From Streptomyces sp. CBMA29 (lineage in GTDB: Bacteria; Actinomycetota; Actinomycetes; Streptomycetales; Streptomycetaceae): a DNA stretch of 64,000 nt. Position numbers and translations under genes: made by a program. Under the pieces are notes generated by a model, which ran no database searches, had not been told where the DNA came from, and saw only the letters and a program-made list of their open reading frames with translations. The stretch spans positions 60,880-124,879 of the forward strand of contig NZ_MECL01000062.1 in NCBI RefSeq assembly GCF_014596445.1. The letters run 5' to 3'. Positions 32,663-44,480 of the stretch are shown piece by piece; position 1 is the stretch's first letter, and each line of letters starts with the position of its first letter.

Positions 32663-33994
32663 TCAGCCCTCGACGTTGATGTGCTTCGACTTCAGATCGG
32701 CCACCGTGTAGGTCTGCATGTGCTCCAACGCCTGGCGGACCGTGATCTTCTTGGTGACGACCTTCGCCCACTGGTCCTGCAACTCGGCGAAGACGCTGGT
32801 GTAGTTGGGTCCCACGATCCAGGAGTCCTTGGCGCTCTTGACCGCCTTCAGGATGACGTCCCTGGCCTCGGGCTTGTACGTGCCCAGAAGCTTGTCGGGT
32901 ACGGCGGAGTCCACCCACGGCGACGGGTCGGGGATCGCGCCCGGCCATGTGTACTGCTTGGTGTCCTTCTGGTACGAGGCGTCGATCGAGTCCTTGGAGG
33001 TGTTGAGCCAGACGCCCGCCTCGGTGGCCTCCTTGAGGTCGGCGCAGCCCTTCGGCACGAGCAGCCCGCTGTTGGCGTTGTGCGCCTGCGTGGTGAAGGA
33101 GGTCGCGTCGGAGAACTGCGGGTAGTCGATCGTCTCCCAGTCGCCCAGCGACTTCTTGTAGTTGGTCTCGTAGTTCGCCAACTGCCAGGTCTGCGTGGGC
33201 AGCGAGACCATCTTGCCGGAGTCGAAGTAGCTGATCAGCGCCGGACGGTCCATGTACGTCTGGTTGGCGACGATGCCGTTGTCCACGAGCTGCTGGATGA
33301 TGTCGCCGGCCTTGAGGGACTCGGGCGACAGGAAGTCGACCTTCCACGTGTCCCCGTCCTGCCGGTACCAGGAACCGCCGTCCTGCTGGACGAGGTTGAC
33401 CAGCGTGGACGGGTCCTCGCCCGCCAGGTTCATCACGTAGACGCCGTGCTTCTTGAGCTCCTTGCCCGCGGAGATCACGTCGTCCCAGGTCTTCGGCGGC
33501 TTGACGCCGTACTGGTCGTAGACCTTGCGGTTGATCAGCATGAACGAGGGGTTGAAGCCGGTCGGGATCGCGAAGTCCTTGCCGCCCGCCTGGATGGCCG
33601 GGACCGCGGAGTCGATGAAGAGGTTCTTCTTGATGTACGGGTCCAGGTACTGCGTGATGTCGGCGAGCAGCCCCTCCCCGACCAGTCCGGGAACCTCGGA
33701 GTTGTTCTTCACCAGACAGGGGACGTCCTTGCCCGAGGCCACGGCGTTGCGCAGATTCGCCATCGTGCCGGGGCCGTCCGCCTGCTTGACGACCTGGATC
33801 CTGACATCGGTGTGCGTCGCGTTGAACTTGGCCGCGACGGGCTCAGTGATCTTCGTCTCGTCCCAGGTCCACCACTTGATGGTGACCGGGCCCTTGGCCG
33901 TGGAATCCGAGTCGCCGCCACTGCCGCAGGCGACCAGGGCGACGGACAGCACCACCGCGGTTGCGGAGGCCACTGCGACCTTCTTGCGGTTCAT
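32663..33994 (-). CDS. extracellular sugar-binding lipoprotein of ABC importer
   Basis: 443 residues from ATG 33994 with GGAGGGG just upstream. The lipobox 'VALVAC' puts the lipidated cysteine at residue 23, followed by a Gly/Ser/Asp linker and a family 1 binding-protein fold: 'VTIKWWTWDETKITEPVAAKFNA', 'FAIPTGFNPSFMLINRKVYDQYG', 'WDDVISAGKELKKHGVYVMN' and 'DRPALISYFDSGKMV'. It would capture an oligosaccharide at the membrane and deliver it to the two permeases. Which sugar is not clear; the linked uronan lyase and downstream galactosidase, arabinofuranosidase and xylosidase suggest plant- or algal-derived oligosaccharides. First gene of a four-gene operon controlled by two operators. Confidence 0.92.
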   Translation of the reverse strand: MNRKKVAVASATAVVLSVALVACGSGGDSDSTAKGPVTIKWWTWDETKITEPVAAKFNATHTDVRIQVVKQADGPGTMANLRNAVASGKDVPCLVKNNSEVPGLVGEGLLADITQYLDPYIKKNLFIDSAVPAIQAGGKDFAIPTGFNPSFMLINRKVYDQYGVKPPKTWDDVISAGKELKKHGVYVMNLAGEDPSTLVNLVQQDGGSWYRQDGDTWKVDFLSPESLKAGDIIQQLVDNGIVANQTYMDRPALISYFDSGKMVSLPTQTWQLANYETNYKKSLGDWETIDYPQFSDATSFTTQAHNANSGLLVPKGCADLKEATEAGVWLNTSKDSIDASYQKDTKQYTWPGAIPDPSPWVDSAVPDKLLGTYKPEARDVILKAVKSAKDSWIVGPNYTSVFAELQDQWAKVVTKKITVRQALEHMQTYTVADLKSKHINVEG

Positions 33995-34062
33995 GAAACC
34001 CCTCCTCGGGATCCGGGCGTGGAGTGCCGATCCGATCCGCTCCCGGACCTGCCGGGCAGTCG

Positions 34063-34078
34063 TAGAAATCGGTCTCTA
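34063..34078. promoter_or_regulatory. operator O1, LacI-type palindrome at the ABC operon start site
   Basis: TAGAAATCGGTCTCTA, palindromic at 12 of 16 positions. It begins 4 nt downstream of the -10 box (minus strand) and so covers the transcription start. Confidence 0.72.
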
Positions 34079-34081
34079 TGG

Positions 34082-34110
34082 AAGCTAGAGGCACGCCAGC
34101 GGTGAGGCAA
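34082..34110 (-). promoter_or_regulatory. promoter of the ABC/lyase operon
   Basis: On the minus strand: TTGCCT (34110-34105), 17-nt spacer, TAGCTT (34087-34082). The predicted start falls within operator O1. Confidence 0.65.
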
Positions 34111-34206
34111 GATGTCGAGCGGGAAAATCCTCTGTTACCGGCAACTTCCCTGTAAGGGCGAGGGTTGGTCTATGCCACAGGGCGAGCGCCGAGTCTCGAT
34201 CTCATC

Positions 34207-34222
34207 TAGAGATCGATTTCTA
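34207..34222. promoter_or_regulatory. operator O2, upstream of the ABC operon promoter
   Basis: TAGAGATCGATTTCTA, a near-perfect palindrome 144 bp upstream of O1, suited to repression by looping. Lies in the 303-bp gap 33995-34297, which otherwise shows only the promoter and O1. Confidence 0.68.
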
Positions 34223-34297
34223 CGCGTGCGGGGCATGCCTCGGCCGGGGCCCGGGGCATGGAGGTGCCCGGGACCCCGTGCGGGGGTCATACGGCGG

Positions 34298-35362
34298 TCA
34301 GCGGCCGGAGTACCGGGTGGAGTCGCGTACGACGACATGCGTCCCGAACACCTGGTGCTGGCTCTCGGGGAACTCCTCGCGGTGCAGGGCGAGACGGACC
34401 GCGGCGCGGCCGAGCTCCTCGTGCGGGACGTTGACGGTGGTCAGCGCCGGAAACACGTCGAGGGCGGTCGGGATGTCGTCGTAGCCCGCCACGGCGACGT
34501 CCTCGGGCACCCGTACGCCTTCCTCGCGCAGTGCCTGGAGCGCGCCGGCCGCCACCATGTCGGTACCGGCGAACAGCGCGTCGAATCCGGTGCCGGACGC
34601 GATCAGCTTGCGCGTGGCCTGGTAGCCGAAGCCGCGGGAGAAGACGCCGTCCACGATCAGCGCCGGGTCGTGCGGCACACCGAGCATCTCGTGGGCGCGG
34701 ACGAACCCCCGGATCCGCTGGGTGCTGGTGGACAGGCCCGGCACTTTGCCCAGGTAGACGACCTGGCGGCGGCCGGAGCTGAGCAGATGGGTGGTCATGG
34801 CGAAGGCGCCGCCCTCGTTGTCGTAGTCCACGACGGTGACGGGCACCCCTTTGCCCAGCGGCCCCCGGCCGACCAGGACCAGCCGCGACCCCGCCCGGTC
34901 CAGGGCGTGGGCGAAGTGCGTCATCTGGTCCTGGTACCCCTTGTCCTCCCAGCCGCCGCCGACGACGATGACGGCGTCGGCGCGCTGCTCGCGCATCGTC
35001 TCCACGACGGCGAGGACCCGCCGCGGGTCGCCATGGGTGGTGCACAGCATGCACAGCCGCCCTTCGGCTGCGGCCTGCTCCTCGACGCCGCGCGCGATGT
35101 ACGCGTAGAACGGCCCGGTGACGTCGTCGACGACGAACGCCACGGTCTTGTTGGTGGACCCGCCCAGGGCGCGGGCGTGCGCGTTGACGACGTAGTCGAG
35201 TTCGCGCATGGCGCGCAGGACCCGGGACCGGGTCTCCTTGGCCACCGGATAGGTGCCGCCGAGGACGCGGGAGACGGTGGACGCCGAAACGCCCGCACGG
35301 GCCGCGACATCACGCACCGTGGACGACTCGTGATTCGACGCTGTCCCCGTGTTCTTGTCCAC
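34298..35362 (-). CDS. LacI-family regulator (paralogue of 24362-25438)
   Basis: 354 residues from GTG 35362, preferred over an upstream in-frame ATG because GGAGG lies about 9 nt before it and the length then matches its paralogue. HTH 'TVRDVAARAGVSASTVSRVLGG', hinge 'NAHARALGG', then a sugar-binding core with 'CTTHGDP', 'VVDYDNEGGAFAMTTHLLSSGRRQ' and 'GTDMVAAGALQALREEGVRVPEDVAVAGYDDIPTALD'. Its stop lies 76 bp from operator O2, and it is the closest regulator to the ABC operon, so it is the first candidate to bind the TAGARAYCGRTYKCTA sites. The LacI protein at 44517-45584 is the other. Confidence 0.9.
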   Translation of the reverse strand: MDKNTGTASNHESSTVRDVAARAGVSASTVSRVLGGTYPVAKETRSRVLRAMRELDYVVNAHARALGGSTNKTVAFVVDDVTGPFYAYIARGVEEQAAAEGRLCMLCTTHGDPRRVLAVVETMREQRADAVIVVGGGWEDKGYQDQMTHFAHALDRAGSRLVLVGRGPLGKGVPVTVVDYDNEGGAFAMTTHLLSSGRRQVVYLGKVPGLSTSTQRIRGFVRAHEMLGVPHDPALIVDGVFSRGFGYQATRKLIASGTGFDALFAGTDMVAAGALQALREEGVRVPEDVAVAGYDDIPTALDVFPALTTVNVPHEELGRAAVRLALHREEFPESQHQVFGTHVVVRDSTRYSGR

Positions 35363-35486
35363 GTATCGGTTCCCTCCGCCACCGGTGGCTGCGTACCTGC
35401 TCACGATAGTGGACAGCGGGGGATCGGCACCGGCGTGGTCTCCGCGTCCGCGCCCCGCGCCACCGGGGCGGCGGCGGGCGTCACCG

Positions 35487-36494
35487 TCATGCGGCGCGGT
35501 CCAGATCGGCGGGGTCCACGCGGTGCGCGAGCGGGAGTCCGGCCAGCAGCCGCTCCAACTCGTCGGCGACGTACTGGCCCATGCGGCGCACCTCGTTGCC
35601 CTGGGAGCCGGCCAGGTGCGGGGTGAGGAAGGCGTTCGGCAGGTCGAAGAGCGGCGAGCCGGCCGACAGCGGTTCGGGTTCGGTGACGTCGAGTACGGCG
35701 CTGATCCGGCCCCGCCGCAGTTCGGTGACGAGTGCGTCGGTGTCCACCAGGCTGCCCCGGGCGGTGTTGATCAGCACGGCCCGCTCCGGCATCAACTCCA
35801 GCTCGCGGCGGCCGATCATACGGTGCGTCTCCGGGAGCGCGGGCGCGTGCACGGTGACGATGTCGCTGGTGCGGAGCAACTCGTCGAGCGGCAGCAGCCG
35901 TACGCCCAGGGCCGCCGCTTCCGACGGGCCGACGTACGGATCCGCCAGCAGCACCTGGAAGTCGAAGGGCCGCAGCAGCTCGATCAGCCTGCGGCCGATC
36001 CGGGACGCCCCGACGATCCCGACCCGGCGACCGAAGTTGCCGATGCCGGGCGTGATCTCGGCGATGGTGAAGGTGCGCTGGGCGCGGTAGCGCTCGCGGG
36101 CCGCGAACAGGTCCTTACCGGCCAGCATGATCATGCCCAGGGTGTACTCGGCGACGGGCAGCGCGTTGGCGGCCGAGGCCGACGAGACGACGAGCCCGCG
36201 GTCCCACCAGCCCGAGGCCATGATCCCCTTCACCGACCCGCCCGCGTGCAGGACGGCGCGCAGGCCGGGGGCCGCGTCGAGCACCGTGTCGTCGATGTGC
36301 GGACAGCCCCAGCCGCTGAGCAGGATCTCCGCCCCGGCGAGGGCCCTGCGCGCCTGGGGTGTGTGGAAGTCCTCGGTGACGAGGACGGGGGAGATGTCCA
36401 CCGAGGTGCGGAGCCGGTCCATCAGGTCGGGTGGGTAGACGCTGTTCAGAACCTCGGCGCTCATCGCGAACAACGCCACGGGACGCTCGGACAA
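35487..36494 (-). CDS. D-2-hydroxyacid dehydrogenase
   Basis: 335 residues from a TTG start at 36494 with GGAGG 8 nt upstream. The NAD-binding Rossmann fold has 'VGIVGASRIGRRLIE' (about 158-172). Catalytic residues are in place: R246 in 'INTARGSLVD', E274 in 'DVTEPEPLS' and H293 in 'LTPHLAGS'. It would reversibly reduce a 2-keto acid with NAD(P)H in the cytoplasm; substrate unknown, but the position in a glycan-use island and an operator at its promoter suggest a sugar-acid such as a 2-keto acid derived from uronates. It is divergent from the GH2 gene and carries operator O3 at +1. Confidence 0.88.
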   Translation of the reverse strand: MSERPVALFAMSAEVLNSVYPPDLMDRLRTSVDISPVLVTEDFHTPQARRALAGAEILLSGWGCPHIDDTVLDAAPGLRAVLHAGGSVKGIMASGWWDRGLVVSSASAANALPVAEYTLGMIMLAGKDLFAARERYRAQRTFTIAEITPGIGNFGRRVGIVGASRIGRRLIELLRPFDFQVLLADPYVGPSEAAALGVRLLPLDELLRTSDIVTVHAPALPETHRMIGRRELELMPERAVLINTARGSLVDTDALVTELRRGRISAVLDVTEPEPLSAGSPLFDLPNAFLTPHLAGSQGNEVRRMGQYVADELERLLAGLPLAHRVDPADLDRAA

Positions 36495-36523
36495 GACAGT
36501 GGCCTCCAGTTTCGGAATCGTTA

Positions 36524-36539
36524 TAGCAACCGATCTCTA
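36524..36539. promoter_or_regulatory. operator O3 at the dehydrogenase start site
   Basis: TAGCAACCGATCTCTA, same palindrome class as O1 and O2. It abuts the -10 box of the dehydrogenase promoter. Confidence 0.7.
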
Positions 36540-36568
36540 CGCTAGGCCGCAGGAGATGAGAGGGTCAA
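36539..36568 (-). promoter_or_regulatory. promoter of the D-2-hydroxyacid dehydrogenase
   Basis: Minus strand: TTGACC (36568-36563), 18-nt spacer, TAGCGT (36544-36539), immediately followed by operator O3. Confidence 0.6.
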
Positions 36569-36605
36569 TGGTTCGACACCCGGATCATCGGCTCGACCAA
36601 GGGGG

Positions 36606-36647
36606 TTGTGTCATGGCGGGCGCCCCATTTCACTGGTCTCGTACAGC

Positions 36648-36659
<12 letters not shown>
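36606..36659 (+). promoter_or_regulatory. promoter and operator O4 of the GH2 gene
   Basis: TTGTGT (36606-36611), 17-nt spacer, TTCACT (36629-36634), then operator O4 CAGCGACCGGTTTCTA (36644-36659). O3 and O4 centres are 120 bp apart in the divergent region. Confidence 0.5.
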
Positions 36660-39819
<3,160 letters not shown>

Positions 39820-39826
39820 CGGCGCG

Positions 39827-39866
39827 AGACCGGGCCCGCGACGTGGACACGTCGCGGGCCCGGTCT
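39827..39866. terminator. bidirectional terminator between GH2 and aldo-keto reductase
   Basis: A perfect 18-bp stem with a GGAC tetraloop, 7 bp after the GH2 stop and 37 bp before the convergent gene's stop. Confidence 0.9.
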
Positions 39867-39903
39867 GCGCGCGGTCGGCGCGTACGCCCGACGGCGGCGG
39901 ACG

Positions 39904-40905
39904 TCAGCCCACCAGGGCGTCCAGCGCGGCGAGTTCGGCCGCGTCGAACGGCGGGGCGTCCAGGGCGCCAAGATTCTGGTCCAGTTGGGTCACGCTGCTC
40001 GCCCCGATGAGCACGGAGGTGACGCGCTCGTCGCGCAGGACCCAGGCGAGTGCCAGTTGCGCGAGCGTCTGGCCCCGGTCGCGCGCGAAGGCGTTGAGCC
40101 GGTGCAGCAGGGCGATCTTCTCCTCGGTCAGTGCCTCCCGCTTGAGGAAGTGCCCGATGGCCGCCCGGGAGTCGGCGGGAACGCCTTCGAGATAACGGTC
40201 CGTCAACTGGCCCTGGGCCAGCGGCGAGAAGGCGATGACCCCGGCCCCGGCCGCCGTGGAGGCGGCGATCAGGCCGTTCTCCTCGATCGTGCGGTCGAGG
40301 ACGTTGTACGCGTGCTGGTTGATCAGCAGCGGCGTGCGCAGATCCCGCAACAGCTCGGCGGCGCGGGTCATGTCCTCGGGAGCGTAGTTGGACAGACCCA
40401 CGTAGAGGGCCTTGCCCTGTTGGACGGCGGTCGCCAGCGCGCCCATCGTCTCTTCGAGGGGTGTGTCGGGGTCGAAGCGGTGGGAGTAGAAGATGTCGAC
40501 GTGGTCCAGGCCCATGCGGGACAGGGACTGGTCGAGGGAGGACAGCAGGTGTTTGCGGGAGCCCCATTCCCCGTACGGTCCCGGCCACATGTCGTAGCCC
40601 GCCTTGGTGGAGATGACCAGCTCGTCGCGGTAGGGCCGGAAGTCCTGGGCGAAGAGGGTGCCGAAGTTGGCCTCGGCGGCGCCGTACGGCGGGCCGTAGT
40701 TGTTGGCGAGGTCGAAGTGCGTGACGCCGAGGTCGAACGCGCGCCGCAGCACGTCACGCTGCGACTCCAGCGGCGTGGTGTCGCCGAAGCGGTGCCACAG
40801 ACCGAGGGAGACCTTCGGCAGCAGCACGCCGCTGCGGCCACAGCGCTGGTACTGGGCGCCGTCGCTGTAGCGGTCGTCGGCGGCACGGTAGGGCGGGGGC
40901 TTCAC
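39904..40905 (-). CDS. aldo-keto reductase, YghZ-like (AKR14)
   Basis: 333 residues from GTG 40905. Catalytic tetrad visible: D65, Y70 ('FDLANNYGPPYGAAE'), K101 ('ISTKAGYDMWPGPYG') and H142 ('DIFYSHRFDPDTP'). The blocks 'GYDMWPGPYGEWGSRKHLL', 'SLDQSLSRMGLDHVDIFYSHR' and 'AFSPLAQGQLTDRYLEGVP' closely follow E. coli YghZ, an NADPH-dependent L-glyceraldehyde 3-phosphate reductase. In this operon it could reduce an aldose or aldehyde released by the glycosidases. It is the last gene of the minus-strand series GH43, GH51, reductase; a 78-bp gap separates it from GH51. Confidence 0.88.
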   Translation of the reverse strand: MKPPPYRAADDRYSDGAQYQRCGRSGVLLPKVSLGLWHRFGDTTPLESQRDVLRRAFDLGVTHFDLANNYGPPYGAAEANFGTLFAQDFRPYRDELVISTKAGYDMWPGPYGEWGSRKHLLSSLDQSLSRMGLDHVDIFYSHRFDPDTPLEETMGALATAVQQGKALYVGLSNYAPEDMTRAAELLRDLRTPLLINQHAYNVLDRTIEENGLIAASTAAGAGVIAFSPLAQGQLTDRYLEGVPADSRAAIGHFLKREALTEEKIALLHRLNAFARDRGQTLAQLALAWVLRDERVTSVLIGASSVTQLDQNLGALDAPPFDAAELAALDALVG

Positions 40906-40983
40906 GTGGTGTTTCTCCTGTTCGGGACTGACGGGCGCTGGGGTGCGGGGTCGTCGGCCACCACCGGTCCGCGGCGCGGTCCC

Positions 40984-42519
40984 TCACCGGCTCCCGGCGC
41001 GCCGGAGGCGGATCACATTCCACGACAGCGGCGTGAGGTCGGCGCGCAGTGCGCCGCCGGTGACGGCCGTTCCCGTGACGGTACGGGGGGTGACGCGCTC
41101 GGGGTCGCGCAGGGTGTTGCGGGCGTCGGGGTCGTCGCCGTCCAGGACGAGGTGTTCCACGACGGTCAACGCCTCGAAGCCGCGCAGTTCGACGTCGAGC
41201 GGCAGACCGGCGGTCCTGCTCCGGTTGACGGCGAAGACGGTGACCGAGCCGGTGTCGTCGTCGGTGACGGCGGTGGCGTGCAGCAGGTCGACCTCGCCGA
41301 AGCGCCCGGTGCTGTGACGGGGACTGTCCGCCGCCACCCGCAGGACACGACCGCGTCCGTACGCCGACGCCTGGGCGAAGGGGTAGAAGCTCGTCTGCCG
41401 CCACGCGGGGCCGCCCGGCTCGGTCATGATCGGCGCGATCACATTGACCAGTTGGGCCAGGGAGGCGGCGGTGACCCGGTCGGCGTGCCGCAGCATCGCG
41501 ATCAGCAGCGACCCGGTCAGCACCGCGTCGGCGAGCGTGTAGCTGTTCTCCAACAGCCTTGGCGCGTAGGGGAATCCGTCCTCGGGCGCGGGCGCCATCG
41601 GTGAGCGGTCGGTGTGCCAGACGTTCCACTCGTCGTAGGAGAGCATGATCGTCTTGCGCGACTTCAGGGTGGCGCCGACGTGGTCGCACGTGGCGGTCAC
41701 CGCCGCGATGTACCGCTCCATGTCCTCACCGCTGGCGAGGAAGGAGTCGAGGTCGGTGTCGCCGTCGGCCAGTCCGTAGTACGAGTGCAGGGAGACATGG
41801 TCCACCAGCTCATAGCACTCGCCGAGGACGGTGGCCTCCCACGTGCCGAGGGTCGGCATCCCGAATCCGGACGAGCCGCAGGCGACGAGTTCGAGGTCGG
41901 GGTCCGCCATCTTCATGGCGCTCGCCGTCTCGCGGGCCAGCCGGGCGTACTCCCCGGGCTTCTTGTGGCCGATCTGCCAGGGGCCGTCCATCTCGTTGCC
42001 CAGACACCACATGCGGATGCCGTACGGCTGCTCGGCGCCGTGGGCGATCCGCAGGTCGGACAGCTCGGTGCCGCCGGGGTGGTTGGCGTACTCCAGCAGC
42101 CGCACGGCGTCCTCCACGCCACGGGTGCCGAGGTTGACGGCGAGCATCGGCTCGATGTCGGTCTTGCGGCAGAAGTCGATGAACTCGCCGAGGCCGAAGC
42201 GGTTGGTCTCCAGCGAGTGCCAGGCCAACTCCAGCCGCGCCGGGCGCTGTTCGGCCGGGCCGACGCCGTCCTCCCAGCGGTGGCCCGACACGAAGTTGCC
42301 GCCCGGGTAGCGCACGGTGGTGACGCCGAGTTCCCTGATGAGCGCGAGGACGTCGCGGCGCAGCCCGGCCTCGTCGGCCTCGGGGTGTCCCGGCTCGTAG
42401 AGCCCGTCGTAGACACAGCGGCCGAGGTGCTCGACGAACGATCCGTACAGCCGCGGATTCACCGTGCCGATTCCGAAAGCGGGGTCGAGGGTGAAGCGGG
42501 CCGTGGGCAACTGGGTCAT
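40984..42519 (-). CDS. abfA: GH51 alpha-L-arabinofuranosidase
   Basis: 511 residues, typical of the family. Acid/base E176 is in 'RMWCLGNEMDGPWQIGHK' and nucleophile E297 in 'IMLSYDEWNVW'. The TIM barrel is followed by the usual C-terminal beta-sandwich ending in 'LTPLSWNVIRLRR'. No signal peptide, so it removes L-arabinofuranosyl groups from imported arabinoxylan or arabinan oligosaccharides in the cytoplasm. ATG 42519 follows GAAAGG about 10 nt upstream. It has its own control region (42520-42705) with operator O5 and a decamer array, and lies downstream of the GH43 xylosidase gene, a common pairing for arabinoxylan use. Confidence 0.94.
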   Translation of the reverse strand: MTQLPTARFTLDPAFGIGTVNPRLYGSFVEHLGRCVYDGLYEPGHPEADEAGLRRDVLALIRELGVTTVRYPGGNFVSGHRWEDGVGPAEQRPARLELAWHSLETNRFGLGEFIDFCRKTDIEPMLAVNLGTRGVEDAVRLLEYANHPGGTELSDLRIAHGAEQPYGIRMWCLGNEMDGPWQIGHKKPGEYARLARETASAMKMADPDLELVACGSSGFGMPTLGTWEATVLGECYELVDHVSLHSYYGLADGDTDLDSFLASGEDMERYIAAVTATCDHVGATLKSRKTIMLSYDEWNVWHTDRSPMAPAPEDGFPYAPRLLENSYTLADAVLTGSLLIAMLRHADRVTAASLAQLVNVIAPIMTEPGGPAWRQTSFYPFAQASAYGRGRVLRVAADSPRHSTGRFGEVDLLHATAVTDDDTGSVTVFAVNRSRTAGLPLDVELRGFEALTVVEHLVLDGDDPDARNTLRDPERVTPRTVTGTAVTGGALRADLTPLSWNVIRLRRAGSR

Positions 42520-42650
42520 CCGGGTGGGCCTTTCGGTGAGCAGGAGGGGGGCGGGACGTGCGAGGGGCGTGAGCGGCGCGAAGGGGCGAGCGATGCGAAC
42601 GGCGCGAGGCGCGAGGTGATCCTCCAGGACGCGGGCGGATCACCTCAACG

Positions 42651-42700
42651 GGTGGAGACGGACCGAGACGGACAGAGACGGACAGAGGTGGATAGAGACC
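42651..42700. repeat. 10-bp x5 degenerate array running into operator O5
   Basis: Five consecutive decamers: ggtggagacg, gaccgagacg, gacagagacg, gacagaggtg, gatagagacc. The last one is the left part of operator O5, and the others resemble that half-site. Confidence 0.8.
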
Positions 42701-42708
42701 GGTTGCTA
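42693..42708. promoter_or_regulatory. operator O5 upstream of GH51
   Basis: TAGAGACCGGTTGCTA, with a perfect ACCGGT core. It overlaps the stop codon (42706-42708) of the GH43 gene. Confidence 0.72.
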
Positions 42709-44289
42709 TTCGCGGAGCTCGAACCAGTCGAAATCCGCCCGCGCGCGGGCGCCGCCCACGTCCTGTGCGCACACCCCGACGAACGCGCCGGTGAAGCGGA
42801 GCCGGTTACCGTAGTCGTCGGAGAGCTTGCTCGCGTCGAGCGGCGGCCCCACCGGCTGCCAGGCGGTCCCGTCCGGCGAGGCGGAGAGGCGCAGTTCGGC
42901 CCGGTCGAAGCGGGCCCGCAGGTGGATCAGCGGCCAGTCGTCCACCTCGATCTCGCTGTCGGCCGGTTCGCTGTAGTGCCCGTCGTCGGTGATGGCGACG
43001 CCCAGCACCCTGCCGCGTCCCTCGGCGTGCGTGACGCGCAGGTAGTAGTGGGTGGTGGTGTCGTACCAGCAGATCAGGCCCGCGAGTTGGGAGAAGTGCG
43101 AGGGCCGGAAGTCCAGCACCGTCGTGGCCTCGCACCGCACCGAGGTGAGCGGTCTGGCGACCAGGCTCTGGTCGAACAGCGAGTGGAGACTCTGCCTGCC
43201 GCGCAGCCGAAGCCAGCCGGGACGCTCCGTCAGGCTGAGCCAGGAGTCGTCGACGGGCACCCGCAAGGTGCTCCAACTCGGGCTCAAGGCGGGGGAGTCG
43301 AAGTCGTCGCGGCCCCGGGGCGCCCTGGGCTTCGCGTCGCCTGCGGCGGCGGGCGCGGGCACCTCCACCCGCGGCCGGTTGTCCCCGTGGGCGAGCCGCA
43401 GCCAGCCGTCGTCGGTCCACCGCACCGCCTGGAGGCAGGTCTCGCGGCCGGTGACGCAACGGGGCCCCTGCGGGGTGTCGACCGGCCGGGACGCCAGGTG
43501 CGCCAGGTACCACTCGCCGTCGGGAGTCTCCACGAGCTCGCCGTGACCGGCCTTGAGCAGCGGCGACCGCGGCGCGTCGCGGGTGGTCAACAATGAGCCC
43601 AGCGGGTCGAGTTCGTACGGACCGGTCAGCGAGCGGGAGCGGCACATCAGGATGCCGTGGTTCCAGCCCGTGCCGCCCTCGGCGACCATCAGGTAGTACC
43701 AGCCGCCGCGCCGGTAGAGGTTGGGGCCCTCGATGAGTTCGTCGTTCCTGAGCACGATCACCGGCTCTCCGGTCAGCGACCGCCTCCCGTGGTCGTACTC
43801 CTGGAGCACGATCCCGGCGAAGGAGGGCCGGCCCTCGCGGTGGTCCCACTGGAGGTTCACCAGCCACCTGCGGCCGTCGTCGTCGTGGAAGAGCGAGGCG
43901 TCGAAGCCGGAGGAGTTGAGGAAGACCGGCTCCGACCACGGACCCTCGATCGAGGGGGCGGTGATCAGGAGGTTGTCGACGTCCTTGAACGGGGAGCCCA
44001 CCGTCCGTACGACGCCGTAGACCAGCCAGAACAGGCCGTCGTGGTACGAGAGCGAGGGCGCCCACACACCCGCGGAGTCCGCCACGCCGCGCAGGTCGAG
44101 CAGGTCGGCGCGGTCCAGCAGATGCCCCGCCGGTGTCCAGCCCACCAGGTCGGTCGAGCGGTGCACGGGCACGCCCGGGAACCACTCGAAGCTCGACGTC
44201 GCCAGGAAGTACTCCGCCCCGACCCGCACGATCGAGGGGTCCGGATGGAAGCCGGGCAGCACGGGGTTGTGAATCCGGCCCGAGGTCAT
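42706..44289 (-). CDS. GH43 beta-xylosidase (subfamily 11-like) with C-terminal beta-sandwich
   Basis: 527 residues from ATG 44289 with AAAGGA 7 nt upstream. Five-bladed propeller (1-310) with catalytic D17 ('GFHPDPSI'), pKa-modulating D130 ('SSGFDASLF') and general acid E187 ('ELIEGPNLY'). Residues about 335-527 form the GH43_C2/DUF1349-like jelly roll ('SALFDQSL'-like loop, here 'SLFDQSLVARPLTSVRCEATTVLDF'), the arrangement of intracellular xylan beta-1,4-xylosidases. It should release xylose from xylo-oligosaccharides; some homologues also cleave arabinofuranosides. Preceded by operator O6. The gene end overlaps operator O5. Confidence 0.9.
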   Translation of the reverse strand: MTSGRIHNPVLPGFHPDPSIVRVGAEYFLATSSFEWFPGVPVHRSTDLVGWTPAGHLLDRADLLDLRGVADSAGVWAPSLSYHDGLFWLVYGVVRTVGSPFKDVDNLLITAPSIEGPWSEPVFLNSSGFDASLFHDDDGRRWLVNLQWDHREGRPSFAGIVLQEYDHGRRSLTGEPVIVLRNDELIEGPNLYRRGGWYYLMVAEGGTGWNHGILMCRSRSLTGPYELDPLGSLLTTRDAPRSPLLKAGHGELVETPDGEWYLAHLASRPVDTPQGPRCVTGRETCLQAVRWTDDGWLRLAHGDNRPRVEVPAPAAAGDAKPRAPRGRDDFDSPALSPSWSTLRVPVDDSWLSLTERPGWLRLRGRQSLHSLFDQSLVARPLTSVRCEATTVLDFRPSHFSQLAGLICWYDTTTHYYLRVTHAEGRGRVLGVAITDDGHYSEPADSEIEVDDWPLIHLRARFDRAELRLSASPDGTAWQPVGPPLDASKLSDDYGNRLRFTGAFVGVCAQDVGGARARADFDWFELRE

Positions 44290-44319
44290 ACAGGTCCTTT
44301 CTCTGACTCCGCGACCGGA

Positions 44320-44335
44320 CAGAGACCGGTAGCTG
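44320..44335. promoter_or_regulatory. operator O6 upstream of GH43
   Basis: CAGAGACCGGTAGCTG, the most degenerate of the seven sites but with the intact GACCGGT core, 31 bp before the GH43 start. Confidence 0.6.
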
Positions 44336-44381
44336 GATCGACACATCTTCGTGGCCGGCTCATGTGGTGAACTCCTAGGTC

Positions 44382-44425
44382 TTCACGTCATCGTGGCGCG
44401 GCTCTAATGTAGAAACCGGTTGCCA
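44382..44425 (+). promoter_or_regulatory. promoter and operator O7 of the third LacI gene
   Basis: TTCACG (44382-44387), 17-nt spacer, TAATGT (44405-44410), then operator O7 TAGAAACCGGTTGCCA (44410-44425). Same -10/operator arrangement as at the ABC and dehydrogenase promoters; O6 and O7 centres are 90 bp apart. Confidence 0.62.
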
Positions 44426-44480
44426 AAATGGTCAATGCCTGACGGTGAAACCTCAGTTCCGAAACATTCGACGACCCGCG

